A stretch of DNA of 64,000 nucleotides. Origin: Guillardia theta CCMP2712. Taxonomy: Eukaryota; Cryptophyceae; Pyrenomonadales; Geminigeraceae. Below the pieces are notes generated by a model, which worked only from the letters and a program-made list of their open reading frames with translations, had not been told where the DNA came from and searched no databases. A program made the translations under genes and the position numbers. The stretch covers positions 317,879-381,878 of the forward strand of contig NW_005434619.1 in NCBI RefSeq assembly GCF_000315625.1, read 5' to 3'. This document shows, one piece after another, positions 11,291 through 23,060 of this stretch (its first letter is position 1; each line of letters begins with the position of its first letter).

Positions 11291-13307
11291 AAAATCGCAT
11301 GACATGACATGAGGCTGTCATACTTGTGATGTACTCGTGCTACCGTGTACCCGTGGTGGCCTACAAGCTGAAGAGGACGGGTGAGTCTTGTTGAGTACAA
11401 CCCGTTGGTGGAAGCAGCCTGGTTGCATGCAAGGACGGGGTTCTCTACCCTGCGAGTGAGTGAGCAAGGTTGCCTCTCGAACGGCTGACGGGATGTTCAA
11501 CATATAAGAGGGAAAGCTTGTAAACTTCCAAGGAGAGAACACCCCTACTTCCCTCAGTCAAGAGACGGGTACTCCTGTCTCCTTCCTCGAAGATATACAA
11601 GGATCATCCTCGTCAAAACTTGGTGGTCATCTTCCCCTTTCGTGTGTGAGCCACGTCTGTTTGAGCCACACCTGTGTGTGTTGGCTTTGCTTTGTTTGCT
11701 GTGTGAGAATAAAGAGAGATAGATATCCTTCTGTTACACTGTTCTCCTCTTAGTAGAGAAATTCCAGCACAAGTTCTTGTTGAGCTGAAGGTCAATCCTG
11801 TAAGGCTGTGACAGTGGGGTGATGCTGGAAGAGAGACGGCACGGCAACGAGTTGGTGAACGACACGGCGGAATGACGTGAGAGGCAACATGATGAAGTTT
11901 CGACTCCGTACTTTCCTCTCTTCTCATGAGAAGCATCTTGAAGAGAGGTTACAAGGTGCCAAGGCAGGGAGAAGCAGGAAAGAATCAATGAGAGCGAGGG
12001 GTGGCGGGCAGGGCCCGGGATGACCAGTTGCGAGCTGTGGAGTGTGGCAGTCGGGGCTGGGATAGCAGAGAAATTCAGAGGTGGCAAGGGAGGTTATGGG
12101 AGCAAAGTGAGAACACAAACTCATACCAGTGAGAATGTTTGCATTGGGGCAATAGGGCTGAAAAGCAGAAAGAAGGGAAGTAGGGATATAAAGTAATGCT
12201 GTGTGAATGCACTATTGCGTGCTGGTAGGCAAAATATGATCTGAAGTAAAAGACTTAAAGGGGCTGGAATAACGTACGAGCATAATGATTTCATGGCATC
12301 ACAACATACAGAAAAGTCTGTGCGACTGTTTGCCAGGACGTAGCGCTTGAATGTTAGTGACATCTTTGTTTTGTCACTAAGATACCAGCCCAGAGCCAAC
12401 GACTAGCATGCCAAGCTTGTAGTGAGTGTCTAGATTTGCTTTGGGATTATCGTATTCCAGTATGTTGCATCATTATCATGAAGGATGTGTTGACTTGATC
12501 AGAAGTTGTTGTGAAGCAGCCTTGTCTTAAGAATGGGGCATTTCTGGTCTAGCCTGGAAAGCAATGGATGAAAGACGTACCAAGCAGAAATCTTAAAACC
12601 TCGCAATTGACTTGCTCCTTCTTCGTCTAAAGATAATGGCATGCTTTATGTTGCCTCCCTCTCACTTCCTTTGGTGTTGTTTGCTCTTCTATTGTCTACG
12701 TTCCAGCTACATTTCTCTTGCTCGTTCGTCTTATCTTGACCATGATCCTCGTCTTTCCCTTCCTTCCTCCTCCTCCTGCGCTCCCTCCTTTCATCCTCTG
12801 TAGCAACACCCGCCTTCCCTGATCGAATCCGGATGCAAAGTTCTTTACCATGCTTGGAGCTTGGAGAGGGGTGGGGGTACTTTACGGACGGGTCATCACA
12901 GGATTCTTTGGAGGTAAAGGGGTGGGTAGTAAAATGGAGCAAGCGTGTGCATAGATCGTGACTTCTGGAATATTTGGAAGGTGTGGGAATGCAAACGAGA
13001 GGAGGATCGAGAGGAGGGGAGAAGTGGATGGAAGAGAACAGATGTATGTGCTGATTGCAACAGAGAGTAATGCAGCTCAGGTCGTCTGTGCTCAGTTAGA
13101 CCGTGTAGAAAGCTATGCTGCGACTAGCAGGTCATAAGATGTGCCGGCAGCTTCTGCTTGTAGTTCTTCTCTGACGCTTGGACGCTTCCAGCGAGGCTGT
13201 GGCGACGTGAATGGTCAAAGACATAAGATAGGTTTGTCCATTCCGCTGGATTGATCGGTTCTTTGACGCAATGCCCAGGAACATTGGTTTGAACGCACCC
13301 GCTCAGG

Positions 13308-15342
13308 ATGGGGTTTCCGACAACAAACTTGATCACGGACGAGCAAGTCATCTCGGAGTTCATTTGTCCCATCTGTGTCCAGTTGGTTGAAGAACCAGTG
13401 ATCACAATCTGTACTCACGTCTTCTGCAAATCATGCTGGGAGGAATGGTTGTCGCAAGTGAACTCGAGCTCCAAGTGTCCCAAGTGCAACTCGGTCTTCA
13501 TGCAGGTGCCCTCCAAGGTGACGGCTCCTCTTCGCACCGGGAACCCGCTCGCCTGGAGGATCTTGTCGCGGGTTCAAGTGAAGTGCCCGCTCGACGCTCA
13601 TGGCTGTCAGTGGCGCGGAGAGTACTCGGAGATCGCATCGCACCTCACGTCCAGTGAAAGCCATCTCTCCAGGGGCTCTGCTGACTCCGTTCGTGCCAGT
13701 GCTGAGGCGTTCAAGGTGCAGGGGAATCAGAGGTTTGAAGCTCGGTCTTTCCAGGAGGCCGTCAAGCTCTACTCCAAGGCCATCACTCTCGACCCATCCG
13801 TCCCCAGCTACTACAGCAACCGCGCGGCAGCATGGCTGATGCTGGGAGCATACAACGAGTGCATCTCTGACTGCAAGGCTGCGATAGAGCTCGACCCCAA
13901 ACTTGTTAGGGCCCACGTTCGGTTGAGCAAAGCCCTAGTGGAGTTGGGAGACCTAATTCAAGCCCACTCCTACCTCGCTCAAGCCTCACAGAACAATCCT
14001 GAGGAGCCTGAGCTTGCAAAGGAATTCGCTCGAGTGTCGTCGCTGAAGTTGGCGTTTGAGGATGGGAAGGCCAACTTTGAGAAAGGAGACTATTATAGGG
14101 CGCTAGAATGTTTCGAGTTTCTGGACAATTCATGCTCCGCTGTGCCGATCCAACTCTGGGTGGCGCGAGCTTCGATTCAAGCTGGGCTCTGCGATTCAGC
14201 GATATCACTCACATTGCGGATCATCAAGAAGGACGATAAGAACGCCGAAGCCTTTTATGTTCGAGGCCTTGCTCTTTTCTATGCTGGTGATATGGAGCAA
14301 GGAGTCAAGCATCTGAAGGAGAGTTTGCGTCTTGACCCTGACCAGACTGTAGTTGCTCACAGCCTCAAGTCTTTGCGTACATCCATGGATTGCATCACAC
14401 GAGCAAGAGATCATGCTCTCAAACGGCAATTTCAAGAGACTGTTCGACTTGTGAGTCTTTCTTGCCCTCCTATTAGAATCTGATCAATTTTCATTCCGGC
14501 TCCATCCCTTTCGTATCCGCTCATATTCTTTGTCAGTTGAGCGAAACATTGGAGTACTGCAAATTTCCGGAAAAGGCTCCTTTGCTTGCTGCGATGTTTT
14601 CGGAACGGGCGAGTGCAAACCTGCGACTTCAGCTCTTTCCGGATGCCTTGAGAGACTGTCATTTGGCTATCCAGATTCAAGACGACCACAAAGAAGCTTG
14701 GGTCGTTCGAGCCAAGTGAGTTGACTTGAGCTTTTACGAGCTGCGATTCCTGACAGCCTGTTTCTAGTACTCTCATCGCCTTGGGCAGACCCGAAGAAGC
14801 TCGTGAAGACATGTCAAGGCTGCTGAAAATCTTTGAGCATGACACGGTGTTTCGTCACTGGTATGACAAGGCAGACTTCGAGGTGCGGAAGCGAGTGCGA
14901 CCGGACTACTACACGATCCTGAAGGTTTCGACTGTGGCAACGGAGAGTGAGATTAAAGCTGCCTACAAGGTGAGAAAGAGGGAGGGTAGTGGACTGTACA
15001 TAAGAATAAGGCTGCAGCAACGAGCGCTCGAGTGCCATCCAGACAAGGTGGTTGCCAGTGGTGCCTTGACGGTAGAGGAAGCTGAAGCACAGTTCAAGCT
15101 TCTCGGAGAAGCGCTGGAGGTGGAGGGGACGAGCGTCAAGGCGATTGTGTGACAGCTTGTCAGATACTCGGAGACAGCACGTGTCGCCGACTTTACGATG
15201 AGGGGTATGACAAAGTGGCGATCGATCAGAGGGTGCAGGTTTGTTGCTCCTCCCTTTCCATGAGCAGACGTTCGTAACTTCTCGTATGCTGCAGGCAGCG
15301 CAGAGGGCTGCGAGAGAAGGAGATCACAAGCATCGCTATTGA
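13308..15342 (+). CDS. RING finger - TPR - J-domain co-chaperone / E3-like protein
   Basis: Six exons (13308-14450, 14537-14715, 14768-14969, 15018-15119, 15164-15238, 15295-15342) join in phase to 582 residues. Residues 20-65 hold a C3HC4 RING (CPIC, CTHVFCKSC, CPKC). A further CPLDAHGCQWRG...H segment resembles a TRAF-type zinc finger. Tetratricopeptide repeats follow from about residue 130 (AEAFKVQGNQRFEARSFQEA, YYSNRAAAWLMLGAYNECI) to 470. The C-terminus is a J domain: YYTILKVSTVATESEIKAAY, then HPDK across an exon join, and LYDEGYDKVAIDQRV. TPR-J proteins (DNAJC7, DNAJC3) are Hsp70/Hsp90 co-chaperones and the RING would add ubiquitin-ligase activity; joining all three in one chain is inferred from in-phase splicing. 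Cytosolic: no signal peptide. Confidence 0.88.
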
Positions 15343-15730
15343 TGAGATGCACCTCAAAACGTCGTGTGCACTTTGCCGACGACTGAACAATTCAAGTGTA
15401 TTCTTGCTTTTACTCAAGGTAACATTGGAATGTAACGAACAATGGGAAAACTTTTCGGTCGCGCTTGATCCTTTAGCCTCATTTGCGAAGCGTCAGGTCA
15501 ACCTCGACTGAGTAGATGCGCGTTCATCTCAATACACTCGCATGCTGGCTGAGCTCCTTCCGTCTTAAGAGTGTTGTGGGTCCTCCCCACCAGGTTTGCG
15601 AACTTGGGCATGTCCGGCGGCAGACCTGCATGCAGCCTTCAGTTAGTGCTGTGCGTGAGAAAAGGAGCAGGCCCACCAGCTAGGAAGCGACACGGGGATG
15701 TTCGACTTGAGCTATGGTTTGCGGAGAAAT

Positions 15731-16159
15731 TTAGAAGTCATTCAACTGAAGGCGATCCATAATGATCAATACCGGAGTAATGTTCTCAACGTGACTATCG
15801 TGGAGGGTTGCAGCATCCCGATCATACCTCTTCCTCAGCCCTCGCATCACTTTCTGTACAATCCCAACATCTTCGTATAGATCGCTCTCGTGCTTGATCT
15901 CTTTGGTCGGGTGATCGGACAGGTCCCTCAGATTATTCATTGGTTTTGCCTTCATCTGCACTGGGACGTACTCGATATGATTGGAGGGAGATGCACTTCT
16001 TGATGGAGGCGGGGCAGGACCGAACACCTCATCACTTCTCTTCTCGTTGAACACAAAGCAAGAAAGACCCGTCGCAGACCGAACGGGCCTCAAGCCAAAG
16101 AGAATCAACAACGCACAAAGCCTTGCAAACCATAGCTCAAGGGGTCGAACATTGATCAT
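15731..16159 (-). CDS. Hypothetical secreted or membrane-anchored small protein
   Basis: The 142-residue frame starts MINVRPLELWFARLCALLIL, a good signal peptide or signal anchor, followed by a Pro/Ser stretch (GPAPPPSRSASPS) and a charged helical tail with YEDVGIVQKVMRGLRKRY. No family recognised. The frame is open further upstream (to 16312) through an Arg/Glu stretch made by a TTCTC microsatellite; I chose the Met after that because it gives a signal sequence. More exons may exist. It ends about 390 bp downstream of the RING-TPR-J gene, tail to tail. Confidence 0.45.
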   Translation of the reverse strand: MINVRPLELWFARLCALLILFGLRPVRSATGLSCFVFNEKRSDEVFGPAPPPSRSASPSNHIEYVPVQMKAKPMNNLRDLSDHPTKEIKHESDLYEDVGIVQKVMRGLRKRYDRDAATLHDSHVENITPVLIIMDRLQLNDF

Positions 16160-16231
16160 GCTGTGCTGCCTGACGAGATTGTATGTCTGTTTGTCTTCTT
16201 TGTCGTTACCTCTGATCCTTCTCTTCTCCTC

Positions 16232-16263
16232 CCTTCTCTTCTCTTCTCTTCTCTTCTCTTCTC
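16232..16263. repeat. (TTCTC)n pentanucleotide array
   Basis: Six TTCTC units just 5' of the small secreted gene (on its strand, GAGAA). This is the third pentanucleotide array in the first 17 kb. Confidence 0.85.
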
Positions 16264-16740
16264 CCACTATGATTCTGCCGTCTTGGTGTTGCAAACGTAC
16301 AAACAAGATCATTTTAAAAGATTATTTTAATCGGATGTAACAAATATTTTATAACTATGTATAGTACATATTTTCTCTAAAACTATTTATAGAAGAACGC
16401 TCCCCGAATCAAAGAAGATATCTAACCCGTCATCTGTACCAATGCTCAGAGTAAAAGGTAGGGGTACTTCACAACACCTACTATCTAAATCATTTTTTGA
16501 AGTTACGCCCCCCAGCTACAATATATATATATATATATGAGCAATTGACCGTACAACAATTCCAGCTAATTTTCGAAGAGAATCAATTAAGCTAATAAGG
16601 TTTCTTTTCAGTAGTTGATTTCACGGCCACGGCCTTCCGGCCTTCCGGCCCGATCAGTTGCCCGGTGCGTACAGGGATGAGCGGGGATGAGGGTAATTGT
16701 TGATTCGGGGCCGTGGCCGCATGTGCAGAATAGAATGGCA

Positions 16741-16863
16741 TGGGGGAAGCAGGAGGGAGAGGGAGGAGGCAGGAGGGAGGAAGGGAGGAGGGAGGAGGGA
16801 GGTGGGAGGAGGCAGGATGGAGGAGGGAAGGGGATAGAAGTTGGGGGAGGGGGGGGGGGGGGG
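16741..16863. repeat. Purine-only GGAGGA/GGGAGG low-complexity tract
   Basis: More than 100 bp of almost pure G/A ending in a run of about 15 G. It lies 230-350 bp upstream of the GTPase gene; such tracts can form triplex or G-quadruplex DNA. Confidence 0.8.
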
Positions 16864-17096
16864 GACGACGAAAAAAAAGATAGATCATAGCAGAAGGAGG
16901 CAAGAGAGGGAGGGGCAAAGGAGAACTGAACAAGGATCATTAGAGCAGAAGAAAGAGGGTGGGTTTGAATCGGTCTACGAGCAACCAGTCCACTTCAAGG
17001 CATGCTGCAAACGCTGCGGTGTTCCACTGACATGATCATTGCAAGGAGTTGAGAAGTACCATGATCTGGTGAACCGATTCTAAATCAAGTCCGGCA

Positions 17097-19521
17097 ATGA
17101 CGATGAAATTTGCATCAACTACTTGCTTTCTGTTTCTTGCAGCTTTTCACTTCGTAGCCATAGGAGGTTTCTCTCTCCAGACCCTCGTCAGGCCCAATGC
17201 CAAGACTTACTACATCCATCCATCTACGAGGCAGCAGGTCAGGCGAACAGCCGTTCGCTCCCCAGTGATGCAGGTAAAGCTTGTTCCCCTTCATACTTCA
17301 CCTGCGGTCCCTCACGTTGATCCCCTGCAGACCGGCTGGAGTCGACCTGGTCAGCTGGGTCCAACAGTAGCCCAGCTGGCTAAGCAGAAGAAGCTGCTGG
17401 GGCTCGGGGGGCTCAAGAAGCTGCCGCGCGTGTTTCCCGCGGACGAGCTGGTGAACCGGGCGGTGAACCGAGCGTTGTCGCACAAGGAGGACACGACGGT
17501 GAAGAACCAGCGGCAGAGGGCGCGGAAGTATGCGGCAGAGCAGCTGGCGATCCTGTCGAAGGAGCTCACGAAGCCGACGGGAGAGATCCTAGAGGGGTAC
17601 GAGAAGATCCTCAAGAACCTGTCGCCCTTCGAGAAGGTATGCTGTACTAGAGCTGGGGTGTGTTGGAGCTGCTCAGTGTCATGTAGGTTGTGGCAGATCT
17701 GACAGTGAAGTCGCGGGAGCTTGCTGGGTACGGATCTCTCCCTGACACCTTGAAAGGGCTGCAGGAGCTGAGAAAGGACACCATGGAGGTCTGCAAGGCA
17801 GGGACCAAGGCTGCAAAGGAGGCGGTTTCTCGCAAGTTGACGCTGGAAGAGGTGGACGTAGCGATTGCGAGCATTGAGGAGCTGTGGGAGCGAGACGGCT
17901 GGGTCCTCGACCTCCTGCTCAACATGGGCCAGGAGCTGAGGAGCGTCCCCATGGTGGACCCCGAGCTTGACACCGTCGTTCTAGTCGGGTGAACCTCAAG
18001 TCTCTCCTTCCTGCGTTGTTCTAGCTCTTCCTCCTCCCCCCCCCTCTCCCTCCATCTCTCCCTCTTCCTCCTCTTCCTCCTCTTCCTCCTCCTCTTGCTC
18101 CATCTCTCCCTCCTCCTGCTCTTCCTCCTCCATTCCTTCTTATATCTCCAACTCTCCTTCCCCGCACAACTTCACACCCTCACTTACTGTTTCTTCAGCT
18201 CTCCAAATGTTGGCAAGAGCAGCATCGTTCGCAGCATCTCCACAGGAACGCCTGAAGTCAACAACTATCCCTTCACCACCAGAGGTTAACAGCTTCTCGC
18301 ACCGCTCCTACAGACCCGCCCTCCTCTCTCTCTCTCAGCTCCTTTGCTTCTCTCATCCACCTGCATACCTCTCTCTTGATCTCATCTCCTCCTCCTATCG
18401 CAGCTCGTGCCCCGTTCTCTCCTTGCTACTTTCCTCTCTCTACCTCTCTCTTCATCTTCGCTGACTTGTTGCTGGCAGGCATGACCCTCGGTCACATTCT
18501 GGATGACCTTGGCGAGCAGATCTGTCAGGTAACTGCACAGAAAGGAGGAAAAGAAGAGGATGTGTGGAGGAAAGCAGAAGGAGGGAAGGGGAGGAGGGAG
18601 AGAGAGTGGGCGATAAGGGGCATTGGGGGGGAAGAGAGGAGAGCAAGTTGGGGGGAGGGGAGGAGGGGGGTTAACGAGGAGGAGGAGTCGGTAGTGGTAG
18701 TGGTGGCAAGAGGAGCAAGGAACTAACTCCGAGCAGGTCATGGACACGCCTGGTCTGCTCCCCCGCTCCGACCAGGAGAGAAACGAGATGGAGAAGCTGA
18801 CGCTCGCCTCCATGGTGAAGCATGCAATCGGTCATGGAGGAAGGAGCTGATGGGACCGCAGGAGCATCTCAACAGCGTCATCATCTTCGTGCTCGACCTC
18901 ACTGGAGAGAGCGGGATCAAGTCCTCCATCTCTGATCAGGTCCCTCCCTCCACGTCCCTAGCTGGTCGGATCTTGACCAGCTCTTGTCCAGCTGAGCGTG
19001 AGGGATGAGCTGAGAATTCGCTTTCCGGATCGCGAGTGGATCGATGTTGTCAGTAAGGCAGATATCCCCCTTGAGCCACAGGTAGACTCACTCCATCTCC
19101 TCCTCTCCTCTCCTCTCCTCTCCTCCTTCCTCCCTCCCTTCATCCTCTCCCTCTCTACTCTCCTCCTCTCCCTCCCTCCTTCTTCATCTGCTCTCCTCAT
19201 CTTCATCCCTCTCCCCCACCTCTCTCCCTCTTTCGCTTCCCTTTCATCCTGGACTTTGTCCCTCCCTCTATGTCCCCCCCATTCCATCCACGTGCCGCTA
19301 TCCTTGCGTTCGACCAGCGACATTGCGGAGCTTCAGACGAGGGTGGCTGTTGACTTGTCTTGCCTCAGTGCGAGCAGAAGGTGCCGGAAGGTGCCTTGCG
19401 AATCTCCTCGACGACGCAGGAGGGCATGGAGGTTCTGTCAGCAAGAGTGATGCAGTCGCTGCAGACGCTGCAGGAGAAGAGGGAGGCGAGAGAGAGAGAG
19501 AGGAGCCGGTTCATCTACTGA
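17097..19521 (+). CDS. Plastid-targeted NOG1/Obg-type GTPase (8 exons)
   Basis: Exons 17097-17636, 17687-17988, 18199-18284, 18479-18528, 18737-18814, 18862-18939, 18992-19081 and 19369-19521 join in phase (458 residues; 439 if the 57-nt segment 17276-17332 is also an intron). The N-terminus MTMKFASTTCFLFLAAFHFV then AIGGFSLQTLVRP is a signal peptide followed by a Phe-led transit region, the bipartite plastid presequence of secondary algae. The body matches NOG1: VVADLTVKSRELAGYGSLPD, WERDGWVLDLLLNMGQELRS, G1 SPNVGKSSIV, G2-side NNYPFTTRG, G3 DTPGL, then LNSVIIFVLDLTGESG, a divergent G4 SKAD (usual NKxD) and G5-side ALRISSTTQEG. NOG1 proteins act in large ribosomal subunit assembly; a role on plastid ribosomes is inferred from targeting. 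The C-terminal nucleolar extension of NOG1 is absent. Confidence 0.87.
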
Positions 19522-19711
19522 GACCTACCAGGCTGTGCTGTGTTGTTTACAAATGAAGAGAAGGAGGATGAAGAGAAGGAGGGGAGGGAGAAGAAGAGAA
19601 GGAGGGGGAGGGGGAGGGGGAGGGGGAGAACACAAGAGGAGCAGGAGGAGGAAGAAGGGGAGGAAGCAGCAGTGGTGAGAAAGGAGGAGCGGGAGGAGGG
19701 GGGAGTTGAGG

Positions 19712-20367
19712 TCAGGCGGTAGTGACGAGATAGAACGTGTCCGAGAAGGCCTGGGGGACCTGACAGGGAGTGAGTAGGAGAAGCTTGACAGACGTGTACC
19801 TGCGGCAATCTTGACAAGAGGATGAATTGGAAATGATCCAGACAGTGCTGAGTGAACTGGTGCTCAAGGAAAAGTTCTCCGTCCTCCTTCTTGACCAGAT
19901 GGAAAAACTTGTGATCCTGCAAAAGTGCTGAGATGAGAAATGTAGGATGAGATACAGGAAGGGGGAGAAGAGGAGGGGGGTTGTAAAGGGGAGGAGCAGA
20001 GGAGGAGGGGCAGAGGAGGAGACAGGAGCAGAGGAGGAGGAGCAGAGGAGGAGAGAGAACAGACGAGAGACGAGAGGAGACAGAACAGAGAGAAAAGAGG
20101 AGAGAGGAGCAGCAGAGACAGACTTGGAACCTTGGTGATGGAGCACATGACGATGTCCATCCAAAGTGTTGGAGAAATCTTGTCAAACCTGCGCAAGAAA
20201 CTCACGAGAGCATCTGAAGAGACACCCAAAGACAAAACAGCGAGATGTAGGACAAGGACAAGGACAAGGACAAGGACAAGGACAAGGACAAGGACAAGGA
20301 CAAGGACAAGGACAAGGACTACAATGACAAGGACTACAATCAGAAGAAAAACGGAGACGATAGGAGA

Positions 20368-20404
<37 letters not shown>

Positions 20405-22760
20405 AGTCAGTCTCACGTCTGTTCCAACTTGACCCAGTCCAAGACCAAGTCGCCGTTGTCAATGACAAAAGGTTTGCCGTACCGTAGAGCCCCTATCAAC
20501 GCTTTCCTCACCTGATGCACATTGAACGTCAAGCACTCTTACACCTTTCTTCTTTGCCTCCTCCCTTGACCTCTCTCCTTCTTCCTCCACTCCTTCCCTC
20601 CTTCCCTCCTTCCCTCCTTCCCTCTACCTCCTCCACTTCCTCTGCATCCGAATCTTCTCCCTTGCTCTTCGTTTCTCCCCGCTTCACCCCCTGCTCGCTA
20701 GTTCAGCTCTACCGTCTCGGGCTCGAGGTCTCCAGGCTTGTAAGTCATGAGCAGGTTGTTGTCACGGTAGCGCAGAAAAGTTTGCGCGTTGCTGAGGGTT
20801 ACGATGAGAAGTGAAGTCGAGAGGGAAAGAAGAGGAAATGAGCTTTCAGTAGAGGACAAACAAGGGCGAGGCGAGGCAGCAGTGGAGGAGATAGAGGAGG
20901 ACGAAGTTGAGGGAGAGGAGGGAGAGGAGGTGCAACGATAAGAAAGACCTCGACAGGTCGATGATAAGTGCTGGACGTCGATCCGCCTTCCTGATCTCAT
21001 CCAACGTCTCCTGTAAGGCCCGCAGCCCGATCCGGCAGCTGCAACGGAGTGAGAGGTAGCAAGCAACAGCTCATCAAACCTGTGGGCAGTTTGCGGCACG
21101 AGATCCGCTGCTCGGGCAGAGTTCAGCTGAGCCCACAGTCCGAGACCAGCAGGTACTCACCTGGCTCCTTCTCTTGTGGGGGAGGAGTCCAGCAAGCGTG
21201 AAGCTCTTGCTCTATCCTCGCCCTTGCCTCTTCCATCCGCTCTGCCGAGAAACCAGCGAGAATCTTGCAACAAACGTCACTAATCTGCGCTAATCTGCGT
21301 CTTCGGAAGCAAGATCGACGTGATAAGCAAGTTATCATGAAAGCAACAAGTGTAAGCAGCATTGTGAACCACACGAAGATCATTTGCTACGTACAGGACC
21401 TGCTGGTCCACGTTCCTCAATATCACTTATCTTCTTCGTCCTCTTCTTTCTCCTCTTCGTTCTCCTCTCTCAGCGCATGTAAGCATCGCACCTCCTTCAC
21501 TTCTTGGTCGCTCGCTGCATCCATCGGCGATTCCCCGTCATTGTTTCGGATGTCGCAGTTGGCCCCATAGGACAGCAGGAGCCTACACGCCTCCGGCTGA
21601 CCAGCAGGTGTCAAAAACTGCGATCCAACCCTCAGCATGCTCTTCACCTTTCTCATGAACGCAGCACGGAAGATTGGCGTCCTCCCATGAGAATCTTGTA
21701 GATCTATCACTGACGTGGCTCCGTGCCTGACAGACTCGTTATCTCATACATGTTGGGTTCCTCCCCCTCCCCCCTCACTCCTCCCCCCCTCCTCCTTCTC
21801 CTCCTCCTCCTCCTTCTCTCACCGTCCTCCTCCCTCCTCCTCCTCCTCCCTCCTCCGCCACCTCCTTCCCTATCATACCTCAGAAGCTCCCTCAGCACAG
21901 ACGTAGCTCCTCCCACCGCAGCCTGCATCTCAACGTCACAAGCGCAAGGAGCAGACGGCAGGCACCTCAGACAGAGGCGTCGAATTGTTCTCGTTCACAC
22001 AGTCAGGCTCGACGTAGGAGGTCAGAGAATTGATTCCTCTATACCTAAACGCCAACGTCACCCCCCCTCCCTCCTCCCCGCCTGTCTAACCATGGATCGC
22101 AGAGACAAACACACGTCATGCTGTCCGGGTCGGTAGTGCAGGCTCGCTGTGAGACAGGAGGGAGGAATGAGCCAGTCGGACGAGGAGGAGGGTGAGGAGG
22201 AGGAGGAGGAGGAGGAGGAGGAGGAGGAGGAGAGTTCTTACTTGGATCTTCCCTGAAGCATCGGAGATACCCAATAGCTGACGGACCTGATGTGCTGTGA
22301 GACCCGTGCATCAGGTGGGAAAAGGTTGTTACGTCCTCTAGCTCGTCATCAAACGCGTGCTCAAAGATTTTCGTCTTTCTCCTGTTGTACTCCCTCTCCC
22401 GCTTCTTCTTGTCTTCCTCTTTCTTCTGGATGCGCTTTTCTTCCTCGAGGATCAGGGCAGTCAGCTCATCTCTCATCCTCTGCTCTCGCTCCCGTCTTTC
22501 TCTCTCCGCCGCCTCCCTCTCTTCTCGTTGTCTTTCGAGCTCCTCTTCAGCTTTCAACCTCTCCTCTTCGCTCATCTCTTTCTTCGCAGGCGATGCCTTC
22601 TTTGCTGTCGTTGTTGTCTTTGGCTTTGCTGTAGTTTTCTTCGCTGCGGGTGCCTTGGAGGAGCTCGTTGCTGACGACTTCGCTCCTGAAGCTCCTGGCT
22701 TCGTCGCTGCCACTGGCTTCTTTGCGGCGGCGGCTGCTGGTGCAGCTGGTTTCTTTGTTG

Positions 22761-22796
<36 letters not shown>

Positions 22797-23060
22797 GCTT
22801 GGCAGCGGACGAGCTCGCCTGAGCTTGTATGCGAGGAGCGCTGCTGGCTCTCTTGACTGGGCTAGGGGAAGTCACATCGCTCTTCTCGTCGCCTGTACCA
22901 TCCTGTTACAAGTCACCCCAGCAAACTTCCAGCTCCTACCTGGTACGTCAGGTTTCGTGCTGGCCGGACGAGCGGAGTTAGCTAGGGGTGAGCTGGACTT
23001 GACTGATTTGGTGTCAAGGGGTCGACCCCCTGGCTGTTGGGTGGGTAACTTGGGAGGCAT
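19712..23060 (-). CDS. IQANK1-like protein: coiled coil, ankyrin repeats, dynein-motor-like C-terminus
   Basis: Exon 1 starts MPPKLPTQQPGGRPLDTKSV (23060) and splices at D|DGTGDEKSDV. An Ala/Lys/Pro low-complexity part follows, then a charged coiled coil (EEERLKAEEELERQREEREA), then ankyrin-type exons with VNENNSTPLSE, MQAAVGGATSVLRELLR, DSHGRTPIFRAAFMRK and NDGESPMDAASDQEV. After a helix (MEEARARIEQELHACW) the C-terminal exons read RPALIIDLS, NAQTFLRYRDNNLLMTY, ALIGALRYGKPFVIDNGDL, FFHLVKKEDGELFLEHQF, HFQFILLSRLPQ and VPQAFSDTFYLVTTA-stop. This order resembles human IQANK1 and the region around dynein AAA5 (RFGK.vl.., FrfyiTtkL). No IQ motif was confirmed. Several introns carry simple repeats. 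Likely flagellum-related, by family only. Confidence 0.68.
20250..20404. repeat. (GGACAA)n then (GGACGA)n hexanucleotide arrays
   Basis: About eleven GGACAA units (20250-20317) and five GGACGA units (20372-20404) inside an intron of the IQANK1-like gene. Two related hexamers expanded side by side suggest one array mutated and re-expanded. Confidence 0.9.

Larger units (their letters stand above)
9134..13307. other. 4.2-kb intergenic region, no gene seen
   Basis: No frame here has recognisable domains or plausible exon chains. It contains a perfect hairpin (9617-9651), C-rich words such as CCACCCCACC (9940-10290), G-rich words such as GGGGTAGGATGGG (10500-10700), and the GAGAC array at 11181-11290. 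Confidence 0.6.

Noticed and set aside
11127-11400. Ser/Arg/Val/Leu repeat frames
   Set aside because: Translation of the GAGAC satellite in several frames; no coding support.
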